NCBI GenBank assembly: GCA_963836355.1
Contig: CAWIJO010000001.1
Location: forward strand, 1 to 64,000
Source: Palsa-506 sp963836355
GTDB lineage: Bacteria; Actinomycetota; Actinomycetes; Streptosporangiales; Streptosporangiaceae
Direction of reading: 5' to 3'
DNA: 64,000 nucleotides
This document shows positions 46,535-55,917 of this stretch, one piece after another. The notes under the pieces are model-generated. The model saw only the letters and a program-made list of their open reading frames with translations. It was not told the origin of the DNA and made no database searches. Both the position numbers and the translations under genes were made by a program. Each line of letters begins with the position of its first letter. The stretch's first letter is position 1.

Positions 46535-46882
46535 TTATGCCTGCCGGTGAACTCGACGATCAGCGCTGCGGGCGGCCGGGCTCCGCCGCGAAGAAACCGA
46601 GGCTGCTTTCAGGATCTCATTGGCCCGGCGCAATTCCCGGTTCTCAGCCTTCAGCTTCCGCAGCTCCGCTGATTCCTCACTGGTAACCCCCGGACGCTGT
46701 CCCGCATCCACCTGCGCCCTCCGGACCCAGTTATGGATAGTCTGCACGGAGCCGATACCAAGCTTAGACGCCACGGACTCCATCGCGGCCCACTCAGAAG
46801 AATGATCCGGGCGGATCTCCACGACCATCCGTACCGCACGCTCCCGCAGCTCCTTCGGGTAGTTGCCCGACCGTCTCGACAT
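46535..46882 (-). pseudogene. IS3-B OrfA, frameshifted at its end
   Basis: From ATG 46882 (AAGGATGGGG upstream): MSRRSGNYPKELRERAVRMV, then VASKLGIGSVQTIHNWVRRA and KLKAENRELRRANEILKAAS, an IS3 OrfA helix-turn-helix and leucine zipper. After NEILKAAS the usual AFFA... end is replaced by an out-of-frame tail, consistent with one lost base at ~46605. Confidence 0.8.
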
Positions 46883-46933
46883 GACCCCATCCTTCCCAAG
46901 AGATGAAGCCTCCGGCAAACCCGGTGCGGTTCA

Positions 46934-47700
46934 CTGCGTGGTTTATCAGCCGTTCGCTGCCTCATCGCCTGTCACGCGCCGTCACGACCGCGGCTTGCTG
47001 TCTCGTCAGGCGATCTTCAGCGATGACTGCGTGCTGCGGGTCCTGACAGGCCATCGTCGGCAGCCGGCCAGTGTGTGCCGTCTGCTGCGCTAGCTCACCG
47101 GGCGCCGGGCGCCGGCCGCTGGGCGCCGGGCAGCCAACCTGAGCCGGCCTTGCCTGCCAGCCCGTCGCGAGCTGAGCCGCAGCGCCAGGCGCTGAGCCAG
47201 GCTCAGGCGCAGTTCCAAGAGCTGAGGCTGTCCCAGGAGCTGAGCCTGGCTCAGGCGCAGATCCGGGGAGCTGAGCCAGTGCATCCCGCGCAAACGCGGC
47301 CATGCCAGCACGGCTCAGCGGCGCGCTCCCTCGCGCCAGCACCTGCGCCGCGGCCGCAGCATGCTCAAGCGCCGAGCCCGCGCCGCCCGGCCGCCCGGGC
47401 CGCAACCGTGCCACGCCGCCGGGCCGCACGCCACATGCACGGCCGGGCACCGTCACTAGCTACGCGGCGCACCCGCGCCCGGGCCGGGTGCGGGTGCGGG
47501 TCCGGCGAATGCAAGTCCGCAACAACTCAGGGCAGGACCCGCTCATACCAGCAGGGCGCAAAGCCGCTGCCGAGCACGACTGTCCTGTTGCCGTACTGCT
47601 ACCCAACGCGCTACCCAGCACTCCGAAAACTCACGGAATAATGTTCGAATTCTTTCTGTGACATTGGGTGGAGCTATGGGGATTCGAACCCCAGACCTCT
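46934..47700. repeat. att-like repeat, copy C (right of IS3-B)
   Basis: Continues the unit begun at 36081-36090 after IS3-B. It has the GC-rich head, a GCTACCCA pair at 47598-47618 and the 32-bp tRNA/tmRNA core at 47669-47700. To the right of the core the family sequence and right arm are lost and replaced by short GTGGCCTG-type repeats (about 47735-47815). Confidence 0.75.
47669..47700 (-). other. tRNA/tmRNA 3'-end fragment (att core 4)
   Basis: Same 32 bp as the other three cores. It is followed by CTTGGATGCC instead of CTTGCATGCC, a one-base mismatch to the IS110 left target guide; no IS110 is inserted here. Confidence 0.8.
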
Positions 47701-48072
47701 TGGATGCCATACAAACTCCAACTGTCGCTGGGTGTGGCCTGACGTGGCCTTGCGTGGCGCTCACCTGCGACTTCCGTGGCTGCATGTGGCCTGGCGTGGC
47801 CTGGTGTCGCTGCACGTTGGCTCCCCACTTAGCTCCCCCAGCTCGTTAGCGCCGCTAACCTTCGAAGCTCCAGCTATCCGGCGACGCCGGGACAGCCCCG
47901 TCGCTGAGCCCGTGCAGCCGACGATCAGCCCCAGCAGAGGTCGTGCGGACTTGGGCTGCCAGGCTCGGACGGGATAAGGCCGACGTGGATCCAGAAACCT
48001 CCGGCCAGTGCCCGCAGATCGCCGGGACCGGAGGTGAGGAGGCGAGGGGCTCTGGCTCGCCGCCAACGACTG

Positions 48073-48397
48073 GGCAGCGCGATTCGCTATAACGGGCTCG
48101 GCCGCTACGAGGACGCCCTGGCAACAGCCGAACTTGCTGCTGGCAGAGCTGATCGAGGCCGCCGCGCGCAGCGGCCAGCCGGAGCGCGCGACCGGTCCGC
48201 TCGCCCAGCTCGCTGAGATAACGCATGCCGCCGGCACGGACAGGGCGCTCGGGGCCCACGCGCGGCTGTCGCACATCAAAACCCGCGCGACGCTGGCCCG
48301 CGCGCACCTCCTGTACGGTGAATGGCTCGGGATCAGCTCCCGCAAGAAGCTCCGCGCGGCGCTGTCCGACGTCGGCGCAGCGGCCGTCCGCCTCTAG
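48073..48397 (+). pseudogene. LuxR-family (LAL) regulator C-terminal remnant
   Basis: Two adjacent frames give NGLGRYEDALATAELAAG and then LLAELIEAAARSGQPERATG ... LARAHLLYGEWL followed by RKKLRAALSDVGAAA. This is the TPR-like region just before the helix-turn-helix of large LuxR regulators, with an internal deletion and frameshift. The ATPase and DNA-binding ends are missing. Confidence 0.65.
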
Positions 48398-48603
48398 CAG
48401 CCACCGGGGCCCGGGGCCTGGAGTTCAAACCAGGGAAGGCGACCAGCGCGACTGCGTGCTGGAAATCGTGTCATCCGCGCCGGCGCACCTGGCCGCAGCC
48501 TTCCAGCCTGGGACGTCAGGATGGCGGCTGTCATGACTATCATCGCCAGGCACTCACCGGGGTTCGCTCTCCCCGTCGCTACGGCGCGTATCGGAATGTG
48601 AAC

Positions 48604-48633
48604 GGCCCGGCCCCGCGGTAGCGGGGCCGGGCC
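48604..48633 (-). terminator. Strong GC hairpin after the CsbD-like gene
   Basis: GGCCCGGCCCCGC and GCGGGGCCGGGCC form a 13-bp perfect stem around GGTA, 15 bp beyond the stop at 48649. No T-run follows, as is common for actinomycete terminators. Confidence 0.7.
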
Positions 48634-48648
48634 TGCGGCCGGGGTGAG

Positions 48649-48824
48649 TCAGTGCTTGACGGCGTCCTTGACTTTCGCCCCGGCTTGTTTCATGTTGCCC
48701 TTGGCCTGGTCACCGCGGCCCTCGGCGCGCAGGCGCCGGTTTACCGGTGAGCCTGGCCGGCGGTCTTCTTGAAGCTGCCTTTGACCGCTTCGGCCTTGTG
48801 CGCGAGCTTCTTGGCGATACTCAT
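48649..48824 (-). pseudogene. CsbD-like stress protein gene with frameshift
   Basis: ATG 48824 overlaps the stop of the upstream membrane-protein gene (ATGA). It reads MSIAKKLAHKAEAVKGSFKK then TAGQA, and after a one-base break near 48745 continues RRLRAEGRGDQAKGNMKQAG then AKVKDAVKH-stop. This is the CsbD pattern (K-A-GRGDQAKGN), a small Lys/Glu-rich stress-induced protein. The rebuilt length (~58 aa) is normal, so the frameshift is the only defect. Confidence 0.75.
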
Positions 48825-49399
48825 GGCTGGCTAACCTTTCGTGAGTCTTCTGCGGGGGCAGGGGCAGCCGGGAGATCGGGCGCAGGCTGGGCGGTCAGCA
48901 GTTCCGGGTCTGCAGAGGCGGCCTGTGGGGCGGCGGCGGGCCGGCGGCTGAACAGGCGCGGCCTGCTGGGGCCGCCCTGGTCCTGGCTGGGCTGGCGCCC
49001 GTTGTCCGGGCTGACGCCGGGCGGAGGGCCTGCCATTGCGTTGGCGGTGTAGGCGCGGGCGGTGTCGCGCTGGCCGATCAGCTCGTCGCGGTCCTTGGCG
49101 ACGGCGGCGGTCTCCTGGCGGGATGCGGCGGTTTCCTGGCGGGACTTGCGCAGGCCCTGCCGCGCGGCACGGCCGCGGCGGGCGGTGCGCCGCGCGCCGG
49201 CCTGCAGCAGCCACAGCCCGAACAAGGCGATGGCCCCGACCGCGATGCCGTACAGGAACACCGTGCCGGAGCCATGCACGTGATAGCCGAGCACCGAGAA
49301 CCCGTGGGCGAGCCCATGCGTACCGCCGTTGCCGAGAACCCCGGCCACGCCGACGACGACCGCGGCGACCACGATGACGAGCCCGAGAACAATGATCAT
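48821..49399 (-). CDS. Membrane protein with two helices and coiled-coil tail
   Basis: 192 aa; ATG 49399 with GGAG upstream. Two transmembrane segments (MIIVLGLVIVVAAVVVGVAG and FLYGIAVGAIALFGLWLLQA) are followed by a basic stretch (GARRTARRGRAARQGLRKSR), a helix with repeated SRQETAA, and a long Pro/Ala-rich soluble tail. It is coupled to a CsbD-like gene and faces a TetR gene with palindromic sites between them, so stress-responsive, TetR-controlled expression is a reasonable inference. Confidence 0.75.
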   Translation of the reverse strand: MIIVLGLVIVVAAVVVGVAGVLGNGGTHGLAHGFSVLGYHVHGSGTVFLYGIAVGAIALFGLWLLQAGARRTARRGRAARQGLRKSRQETAASRQETAAVAKDRDELIGQRDTARAYTANAMAGPPPGVSPDNGRQPSQDQGGPSRPRLFSRRPAAAPQAASADPELLTAQPAPDLPAAPAPAEDSRKVSQP

Positions 49400-49425
49400 G
49401 ACGCACTCCGAAGGGGGGTTTTATG

Positions 49426-49482
49426 CTGTAGACCTACAGTGAAACACGGCATCCAGAATGGTGTCAACATTGTAGACCTACG
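49426..49482. promoter_or_regulatory. Two TetR-type operator candidates in a divergent intergenic region
   Basis: CTGTAGACCTACAG (49426-49439; arms CTGTAG/CTACAG) and TGTAGACCTACG (49471-49482) share the 11-bp TGTAGACCTAC, 44 bp apart. They lie between the start of the minus-strand membrane gene (49399) and the plus-strand TetR gene (49541), the expected place for an autoregulated divergent repressor. Confidence 0.7.
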
Positions 49483-49540
49483 CATGGCAGAATAAATGAC
49501 CGCCGGTCCCCACCGAACAGGACAGAAAGGTGCTGCCGTG

Positions 49541-50250
49541 ATGACCCGCCCACCCGCCGGCCCTCAGCCGGCGACGCCGCCGCCGCCAACGGCAGCGGCA
49601 AGATCACCCGTGACGTCATCCTGGCCGCCGCGCTGGAGATCATCGACGCCGACGGGGCCGCCGGGCTGTCCATGCGCCGCCTCGCCCGCGCCCTGGACCG
49701 CGATCCGATGATCCTCTACCGGCACGCGCCGAACAAGGCCGCGCTGCTCGACGGCGTCGCCGAGACCGTCCTCGCCCAGCTCAAGGTCGACTCCGCCGAC
49801 CCCGACTGGGCCGCCCAGCTGCGCACCGTCGCCCGTGACTACCGCGCGCTGGCGCTGGCCCACCCGCACGTCGTGCCGCTGCTGGTCACCCGGCCGCTGG
49901 CCACCCCGCTCGGGCTCCGCCCCCGCGGCACCCTGCGCCCGCTCGAAGACATCCTCACCCTGCTCACCCGCGCCGGATACAGCGGACCCGACGCCCTGCA
50001 CATCTACCGCGCCCTGTTCGGGTTCCTGCACGGCCACGTCCTCAACGAACTGCAAGAACTCGTCGAGAAACCCGAGGAAACCGACGACCTGCTACGCCTG
50101 GGACTGCACCGGCTGCCGATCGGCGAATTCCCCCTGCTCCGCAGCCTCGCGCCCGCCCTCGCCTGCTACGACGGCGCGGCCGAACTCGAAAGCGGCCTCG
50201 ACATCCTGCTCACCGGACTGACCACCACCCTGACCCCCCAGGCGAAATAA
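49541..50250 (+). pseudogene. TetR-family repressor with N-terminal frameshift
   Basis: The TetR helix-turn-helix (GKITRDVILAAALEIIDADG, then LSMRRLARALDRDPMILYRH) and a TetR_C_1-like ligand domain to TLTPQAK are intact, but the frame has no upstream start. GTG 49541, with a ribosome site (AGAAAGG), begins in another frame (MTRPPAGP...). A one-base indel near 49565-49580 would join them; the next in-frame ATG (49672) would delete part of the DNA-binding domain. Either a sequencing indel or a recent mutation. Confidence 0.75.
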
Positions 50251-50970
50251 CCCACTCCCCCGGCCGAGCCAAAATGACCTCGCGCGGCCGGCTGTGCCGT
50301 GGACGATGACTCCGACAGCCATGCGAGCGGGTGGCTGCGATCGCGCAGCATAGCGGCGCCGGTGCTGGCGCCGACCGACGGCCGGACGGCGCCTGAGCCC
50401 CCGCGGGCAAGGCGCGGGGAATGACGTCCGATACGTCAGCCAGACCCCCCCGGGCACCAGACGGCCTCTGAAGCACATAGACGTATCGACCCCGCCGACT
50501 AGGGACAACGCCCGCGTTCCCCTCCTTCAGTAGCTGTCGGGCCATCGCGATGCGCTGGACCTGGCTAGTGCCTCGTCTCGTGATCTCCGCATCACACACC
50601 ATCCGCTCGGCCGGGCAACCGCTGACATGCCCGGAGCCGCCCGGCACCTGAACCGCGTCCGCGGCCGCCCCATAGCCACGTCGTGCCGGCGAGTCCCGAA
50701 CGCCACTTCACGGCCGTGGAATCGCCTATACGCGAGAGCAAAATAAGAGTAATGTGAGATTTGTTGCTCCGGACCCAGGCGGCTCATCCCCAATACCAGC
50801 GGATGAGCGAAAGGGCCCGGAGTTCTCTTTTCGTACACGGAAACGGTGCAGGCAAGACGCCAGGAGCAAAAGGACGGTGAGATCCCCGGGAGAGCCTTCT
50901 CCCACCGCGATCTATCCAGCACGACCGACTACCGCGTACCTCACCTGGTCACTGACTAAAGGAGTCGGTA
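50251..50970. other. gene-free stretch
   Basis: About 720 bp without a supportable gene. The last ~15 bp hold the AAAGGAG ribosome site of the GlsB-like gene. No repeats or RNA seen. Confidence 0.45.
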
Positions 50971-51273
50971 ATGGGCATCATCGCCTGGATTGTTCTCGGC
51001 CTGGGCGCAGGACTCATCGCTAACATGCTGATCCCAGGCAGGAGACAACAGGGACTCATCTTGACCTGCGTGATCGGCATCGCCGGTGCGCTGCTCGGCG
51101 GCTGGGTGGCCACCAAGATCTTCCACCTCCATCACCATGCCCTGCAGGGATTCTTCAACGCCTCGACCTGGATCACCGCCATCATCGGCGCGGCCGTCCT
51201 GCTGCTTGCCTACCACCTGATCACCAGCCAGTCCGGACGGTCCAGGCGGTCCGGCTGGTTCGCCCACCGCTGA
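50971..51273 (+). CDS. GlsB/YeaQ/YmgE family membrane protein
   Basis: 100 aa; ATG 50971 with AAAGGAG at ideal spacing. Three hydrophobic helices with the family pattern MGIIAWIVLGLGAGLIANML then IPGRRQQGLILTCVIGIAGA and LLGGWVATKIF. These transglycosylase-associated small membrane proteins are linked to envelope or general stress. Together with the CsbD-like gene nearby this suggests a stress-related neighbourhood. Confidence 0.9.
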   Translation: MGIIAWIVLGLGAGLIANMLIPGRRQQGLILTCVIGIAGALLGGWVATKIFHLHHHALQGFFNASTWITAIIGAAVLLLAYHLITSQSGRSRRSGWFAHR

Positions 51274-51902
51274 CAAACACAGGGCACTCCCGCCCGGCTG
51301 CCGCTCATAGCGCACCACGCCACAGGGCTTGCCCTGTACTCGCTGGCAGCCTGTCCATCTACGCGATGCCGCCACGCGCGGATGCCATCGCCAGGTGGCG
51401 ATCAGCGGGCCCGGGCCATCCAGCGGCACCGCAGACCTTTCTCGGTGCTGGCCAGCATCCGGTGCCGCCGCCCAGGACCCTGGCGGCATATCAGTATTTC
51501 GGTCACGATGTGCCTTTCCAGGAGTTCCCGGTGCGATCCTCCGCAGCAGCAGCCGCCGTGGCCCAGCCGGTCCCCGCATTGCCTGCGCCGCGGCGCGGCA
51601 GCGAGTACGCGGAGCTGTCCCGGCAGGTTAAGGAAGCGGGGCTGCTGGAGCGGCGCCCGGGGTACTACGTCGCGCTGATCGCGGTCACCGTCGGGCTGCT
51701 GGCTGCCGGATGGGCCCAATGCCATGTAGTTCAGCGTGATCGCTGCTGATGGTCCTGCGGCGGGACGTCCCTTGATCTGGCGGCTTCCGGTTACAGGCTG
51801 TGATTTCTGATTGGCTGCAGGCCTGGTTCCGCTGGCTGGCTGCGTGGCTGCGATCGGCGGGCGACACGCCCTTGCGGATGCCGGTACCGGCGGGAGGCTC
51901 CC

Positions 51903-51963
51903 GGTAGAAGAGGAGGTGACTAATCAGCCTTTCCGCCCGGGAGCCTCCTCATGCTCTTCTACC
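51903..51963 (+). promoter_or_regulatory. Hairpin covering the IS4-A transposase ribosome site/start
   Basis: GGTAGAAGAGGAGG (51903-51916) can pair with CCTCCTC (51944-51950) and CTCTTCTACC (51954-51963), the two parts of the complement being separated by ATG plus nothing else in the stem. The purine-rich GAGGAGG and the ATG at 51951 would both be masked in long read-through transcripts. Similar hairpins limit transposase translation in IS10/IS50 (known). The same structure is present in copy 1. Confidence 0.6.
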
Positions 51964-53687
51964 CTGTCATGCCGCCGGATGTCACGCTCTCGTGTGCGGA
52001 AGATGCCGCGCTGGGCCTGCTGGGGCAGGCGGGCATGGTCGCGGTGCGGGTGGCGGACCTGGCCTGGCCGGCCGGGCCGGGCCCGGGTAAGGACGGCCGG
52101 ACGGCGCTGACCGCGGCGGCGGCGGGGAAGATCCGCACCGGGGACCGTGTGGTCTTCCTCAAGCCGGTGGCGGTCGCGGCAGCGGTGGTCCGCCGTGACG
52201 GGCGGGTGCAGGCTGGCGGGCATCCGGCGGATCACGCCCGCCTCGGCGTGGCCGAGGACAGGCTGGATGCCCTGGCCGGCCAGGCGGACGTTATCGGCCA
52301 GATCGCCGCGGGCGTCACGCTGAACGGGAAGGTCAAGGGCGCGGCGCGGCGGGCGATGACGCCGGCGCTGGCGATCCGGCTCACCCTGCTGATGACGCTC
52401 CTGCCCGACGCGGACTACGCCGAAGTGACGGGCGCCCTGCTCGGGGACCTGGCGCTGGTGCCGTGGCAGCGCCCGTACCGGGTGCCGACCGCGACGGTTT
52501 TCTGCACCTGGCGGGACGCGCTCGGGCCCGGCCCGCTGGAGCAGCTGCGGGACCTGGTGCTGGCCGGGATCGACGCCGAGCACCGCGACCACGATTACCG
52601 GGCGGTCACGATCGGCGCCCTGGACGCCTGCTCCATCGACGGGTCGCTGACCCGGGTCCCGGACACCCCGGCGAACCGGGCCGCGTTCGGCTCGGCCGGC
52701 ACCGCCGATGACTCCTCGCCCTACCCCCAGCAGCGGGATCTGTGGCTGTCGCACGCCTCCACCCGCGCCGCCCTGGCGGTGGTGTCCGGTCCGTCCGGCG
52801 CCGCCGCCGGCGGCGGGCGGGAGAAGGGCGAGGCCGAGCAGGCGCTGCTGGACCAGGCCCTGAAGGACTACCCGCACCTGTTCACCCCGGGCCGGCTGTG
52901 GGTGCTCGACCGGAACTTCCCCGGCGCGCCAAGGATCAAGCGGATGCTCGCCACCGGCACCCATGTGCTGATCCGCGTCAAGGACGGCATCACGCTGCAC
53001 CGGACCGGGGGCTTCCTGCCCGACGGCTCCTACCTGGCCAGCATCCGCGGCGGCGGGGTCACGCTCACCGTCCGCGTGATCGAGTACACCGTCACCGTCG
53101 CCGGGGCCGACGCCCCGGAGCTGTTCGCCCTGATCACCGACCTGCACGACCACGCCGCCTACCCGGCGCAGGTCCTCGCCGCCGCCTACCACTGGCGGTG
53201 GATAGGGTCGGAGACCTGCCTGAAGGAAGCCAAGTCCGCGATCAGCGGCGCCGGCCCGTCCACCGGCGCGATGCTCCGCTCCGCCAGCCCGGCCCTCATC
53301 GCCCAGGAGCACGCCGCCTGGATCACCGCCGTCGAGCTGACCCGCGCAGCAGCCCGCGCCGCCGCGGCGATCGCCGTCCCGGCCGGAAAGGGCAAGCGCG
53401 CCGGCCAGCCCGTGCACCCGCGCGAGATCTCGTTTACCGCCGCACGCCGCGCGATCATCGCCACTACCCGGTCCGGCGCGGCCACCGCCAGCCTGCCCGC
53501 CGCGCTGACCGAGGCGAACCGCGACGCCATCCTGGCCGGCCTGGCCCGCCGGCGCGTAGACACCGACCGCAACCGGCACCGCGACCGGAAGACCAAGGCC
53601 CGGCCGGGCTTCCCGCCCGGCGGGCCGCGCATTCCCGTCCTCACCGCGAAAGCCGAGATCAGCATCTGCGGCCCCATCGCCGCCTGA
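51951..53687 (+). CDS. IS4-family transposase (IS4-A)
   Basis: 578 aa from ATG 51951; the exact start is uncertain (ATG 51969 also possible). Early helical DNA-binding domain (MTPALAIRLTLLMTLLPDAD, then YRVPTATVFCTWRDALG), catalytic Asp in DACSIDGSLTRVPDT, Asp in RLWVLDRNFPGAPRIKRML, and the Y-R-E-K signature in AYHWRWIGSETCLKEAKSAI. Long antisense frames across it are shadows. Intact and presumably able to move copy 1. Confidence 0.93.
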   Translation: MLFYPVMPPDVTLSCAEDAALGLLGQAGMVAVRVADLAWPAGPGPGKDGRTALTAAAAGKIRTGDRVVFLKPVAVAAAVVRRDGRVQAGGHPADHARLGVAEDRLDALAGQADVIGQIAAGVTLNGKVKGAARRAMTPALAIRLTLLMTLLPDADYAEVTGALLGDLALVPWQRPYRVPTATVFCTWRDALGPGPLEQLRDLVLAGIDAEHRDHDYRAVTIGALDACSIDGSLTRVPDTPANRAAFGSAGTADDSSPYPQQRDLWLSHASTRAALAVVSGPSGAAAGGGREKGEAEQALLDQALKDYPHLFTPGRLWVLDRNFPGAPRIKRMLATGTHVLIRVKDGITLHRTGGFLPDGSYLASIRGGGVTLTVRVIEYTVTVAGADAPELFALITDLHDHAAYPAQVLAAAYHWRWIGSETCLKEAKSAISGAGPSTGAMLRSASPALIAQEHAAWITAVELTRAAARAAAAIAVPAGKGKRAGQPVHPREISFTAARRAIIATTRSGAATASLPAALTEANRDAILAGLARRRVDTDRNRHRDRKTKARPGFPPGGPRIPVLTAKAEISICGPIAA

Positions 53688-54888
53688 ACGCCCCATCTCC
53701 CAGTCCCCGCACCCTCAAGCACTGCCCAGCCCGCCGACCGTGGAACCGGCCGCATCCGGAGCGACAGCCGGGGCGCCAGCATGCCCGCCCGCCGCGATCA
53801 CTCTCTGCCGGCCACCCGGACGCCACCGCCCGCCAGCGCGGTCAAGACCGCGAACGCTCCGATCACGCTGAACTACATGGCATTGCGGATGGGCCGCTTT
53901 CGCCGTGGCGGGCGACTCGTGGTGGCAGCTGGCGGTGGCCGCGTTCCTGGCGGCGGTCTTCACCCAGGTCGGGTTCCTGGGCCACGACGCCGGGCACCGG
54001 CAGATTTTCGGCAGCCGCCGGGCCAGCTATGTCACCGGCATCCTGCTCGGCAATCTCGGCATCGGGCTGAGCTACGGCTGGTGGGTGAACAAGCACAGCC
54101 GCCATCACGCGCACCCCAACACCGAAGACGCGGACCCTGACATCGCCGTCGGCGCGCTGGCCTTCACCACCGCTCAGGCCAGCGCCAGCCACGGCATGGC
54201 CCGGCTGGTGTTCCGCTACCAGGCGTACCTGTTCTTCCCGCTGCTGCTGCTGGAAGCGGTCAGCCTGCACGTCGCGAGCGTCCAGGCGCTGGCACGCCGG
54301 GCCGCCCGCCACCGCACCGGGGAGCGGGCGCTATTCACCATCCACGCGACCGGCTACCTCACCGCGGTGTTCCTGGTGCTCTCACCGGTCAAGGCCGTGG
54401 TATTCATCATCGTGCAGCAGGGCCTGTTCGGCCTGTACCTGGGGTGCTCCTTCGCCCCCAACCACAAGGGCATGCCCATCCTGGACGCCGCGGACCGCAG
54501 TGATTTCCTGCGCCGCCAGGTGCTCACCTCCCGCAATGTGCGCGGCGGCCGCCTGACCGACTTCGCCCTCGGCGGCCTGAACTACCAGATCGAGCACCAC
54601 CTGTTCCCCTCCATGCCCCGGCCCAGCCTGCGCCGCGCGCAGGCCCTGATCGAGGCGTTCTGCCGCCAGCGCGGCCTGCCCTACTGCCAGGCCAGCCTGA
54701 CGGGCTCCTACACCCAGGCCCTGCGCCACCTCAACGCCGTCGGCAGGCCAGCCCGCCCCGCTACCACGACCTCACCGGCGGCCCGCGAACCCGCGGCCAG
54801 CCTGCCGGTCGCATCCGGTCCGTCTGCATCCTGGCCCATGGCGCCCGGTGCCACGGACCGTGCCTCCGCGGCGCCCGCTCCCATGTAA

Positions 54889-55385
54889 GGCCGCAGCGGC
54901 CACCCTTGTACCGCTTCAGAGCTCGGCGCAGCCACTGTGGCCTGCAGTCTTGGCCGGGAGCGCGGCTGCGCCAGGATCGCGGTTCACCCCGCCGCCAGAG
55001 ATCGAGTTCGTCGAGGACTGACCCGGTCCGCCTGTTCTCGACGAGCGTTACCGCGTTGCCGCGAGATGCGGTATCCGGCCGCCGGCAGCCCGGCGCCGCA
55101 CACTGCGCCCCGGCAGAGCCCGCAGGCCGACAGGACACCCTGCGGATTCTTTCGTTGCCAGCCGCCGGGGCCGGACGGTCGAATGCCTTCAGCAGGTGCG
55201 TGCTCCGCGCCCCCTCAGAGGCGCACGTGGCCCCCGAACCCGGCGATGACACCGGCCAGCCAGGACGGTAAGGCGTGACCGTGACTCCTAGACCCGTGGT
55301 GGGGCCGAAGCGTACCCTGACGGCAGACGGCCGGCGGCGTCAGCAACCCAGGACCGCCCGAACCCGACGGCTTCCAGGAGCAATC
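54889..55385. other. gene-free stretch
   Basis: About 500 bp with no supportable gene or repeat. The end holds the AGGAGC ribosome site of the next small gene. Confidence 0.45.
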
Positions 55386-55619
55386 ATGGCGACCGAGCCC
55401 ACGCCAGACTCCAAGCTTCCCGCTGCCAATGCGCCGCCCATGACTCCCCACGCCATCGCGGTCGCCCTCTTCGCCGCCTTCGTGGTCGGCGGCGTCCTCG
55501 GTAAGGCAGCGCCGCTATGGGTCGTCGTTGTTGCCGCTCTCGCGGTCGGAGCCGCCGTGTTCATCATCCTTGACCGCTATCCGCGGCTGCCCGGGCGTGG
55601 ATGGACCCGTCGGGCCTGA
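55386..55619 (+). CDS. Small two-helix membrane protein (hypothetical)
   Basis: 77 aa; ATG 55386 with AGGAGC upstream. Hydrophilic N-terminus (MATEPTPDSKLPAANAPPMT), two hydrophobic helices (AIAVALFAAFVVGGVLGKA and LWVVVVAALAVGAAVFIILD) and a basic end. No recognised family or partner. Confidence 0.65.
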   Translation: MATEPTPDSKLPAANAPPMTPHAIAVALFAAFVVGGVLGKAAPLWVVVVAALAVGAAVFIILDRYPRLPGRGWTRRA

Positions 55620-55917
55620 CGCTATCCCGTCCGCCTGGACGCAATAAACCACCTTTGCGCGACGCTGGCCAGACTGAGGAAGCGCAAACCGGATGATCTA
55701 TGCAACCACCCGCTCGGCCGGTACGGCCGTCCGTCGCATCTATGCGATCTGCGTCCCGCGTGCGCTCCGGGCAGTAGCACCTCGCTCGACGCCGAGCATC
55801 CCGAAGCGCCACGCCGGGCCAGGTCAGCTGCCCTGCGGCCTTGACCAGCTACAGGCGGCGGCCGGCTTGGTGATCACGGTGTCCGAGTTCAGATCGGGCA
55901 CGCGGGATCCCGGCGGA

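Larger units (their letters stand above)
36091..46933 (-). mobile_element. IS3-B, an IS3-family element swollen by nested insertions
   Basis: Terminal inverted repeats: TGAATCGCCCCGGCGAGTCC at 36091 against the complement of the right end, TGAACCGCACCGGGTTTGCC, both continuing into CCGGAG/GCCGGAGGCT. The 3-bp duplication CTG flanks it (36088-36090 and 46934-46936), and joining the flanks rebuilds GATCTGCGTGGTTT of the att-like repeat. Inside are IS4-B (44477-46275) and a RIT element (36470-44148). Its own OrfA and OrfB (minus) are frameshifted, so the host element is dead. Confidence 0.85.
51717..53885 (+). mobile_element. IS4-A, copy 2 (complete)
   Basis: 2169 bp; inverted ends CAATGCCATGTAGTTCAGCG (both sides, right end inverted) and a 10-bp duplication CGGATGGGCC (51707-51716 and 53886-53895). 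Carries one intact transposase gene and ~200 bp of downstream non-coding sequence that copy 1 lacks. Confidence 0.93.
51531..54888 (+). pseudogene. Front-end fatty acid desaturase, split by IS4-A
   Basis: GTG 51531 (AGGAG 8 bp upstream) to 51716, resuming at 53896; removing IS4-A and one 10-bp repeat restores GLLAAGWAAFAVAGDSWWQL and a 392-aa protein. Three His boxes remain in the second part: GFLGHDAGHRQ, NKHSRHHAHPN and NYQIEHHLFPSM (QxxHH, typical of acyl-lipid front-end desaturases). Membrane enzyme adding a cis double bond using O2 and an electron donor (family knowledge). The C-terminal ~40 residues are Pro/Ala/Ser-rich. Confidence 0.92.

Noticed and set aside
51924..53696. 590-aa minus-strand frame across IS4-A
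   Set aside because: Gly/Arg/Pro-rich shadow of the transposase frame, which contains the catalytic motifs.
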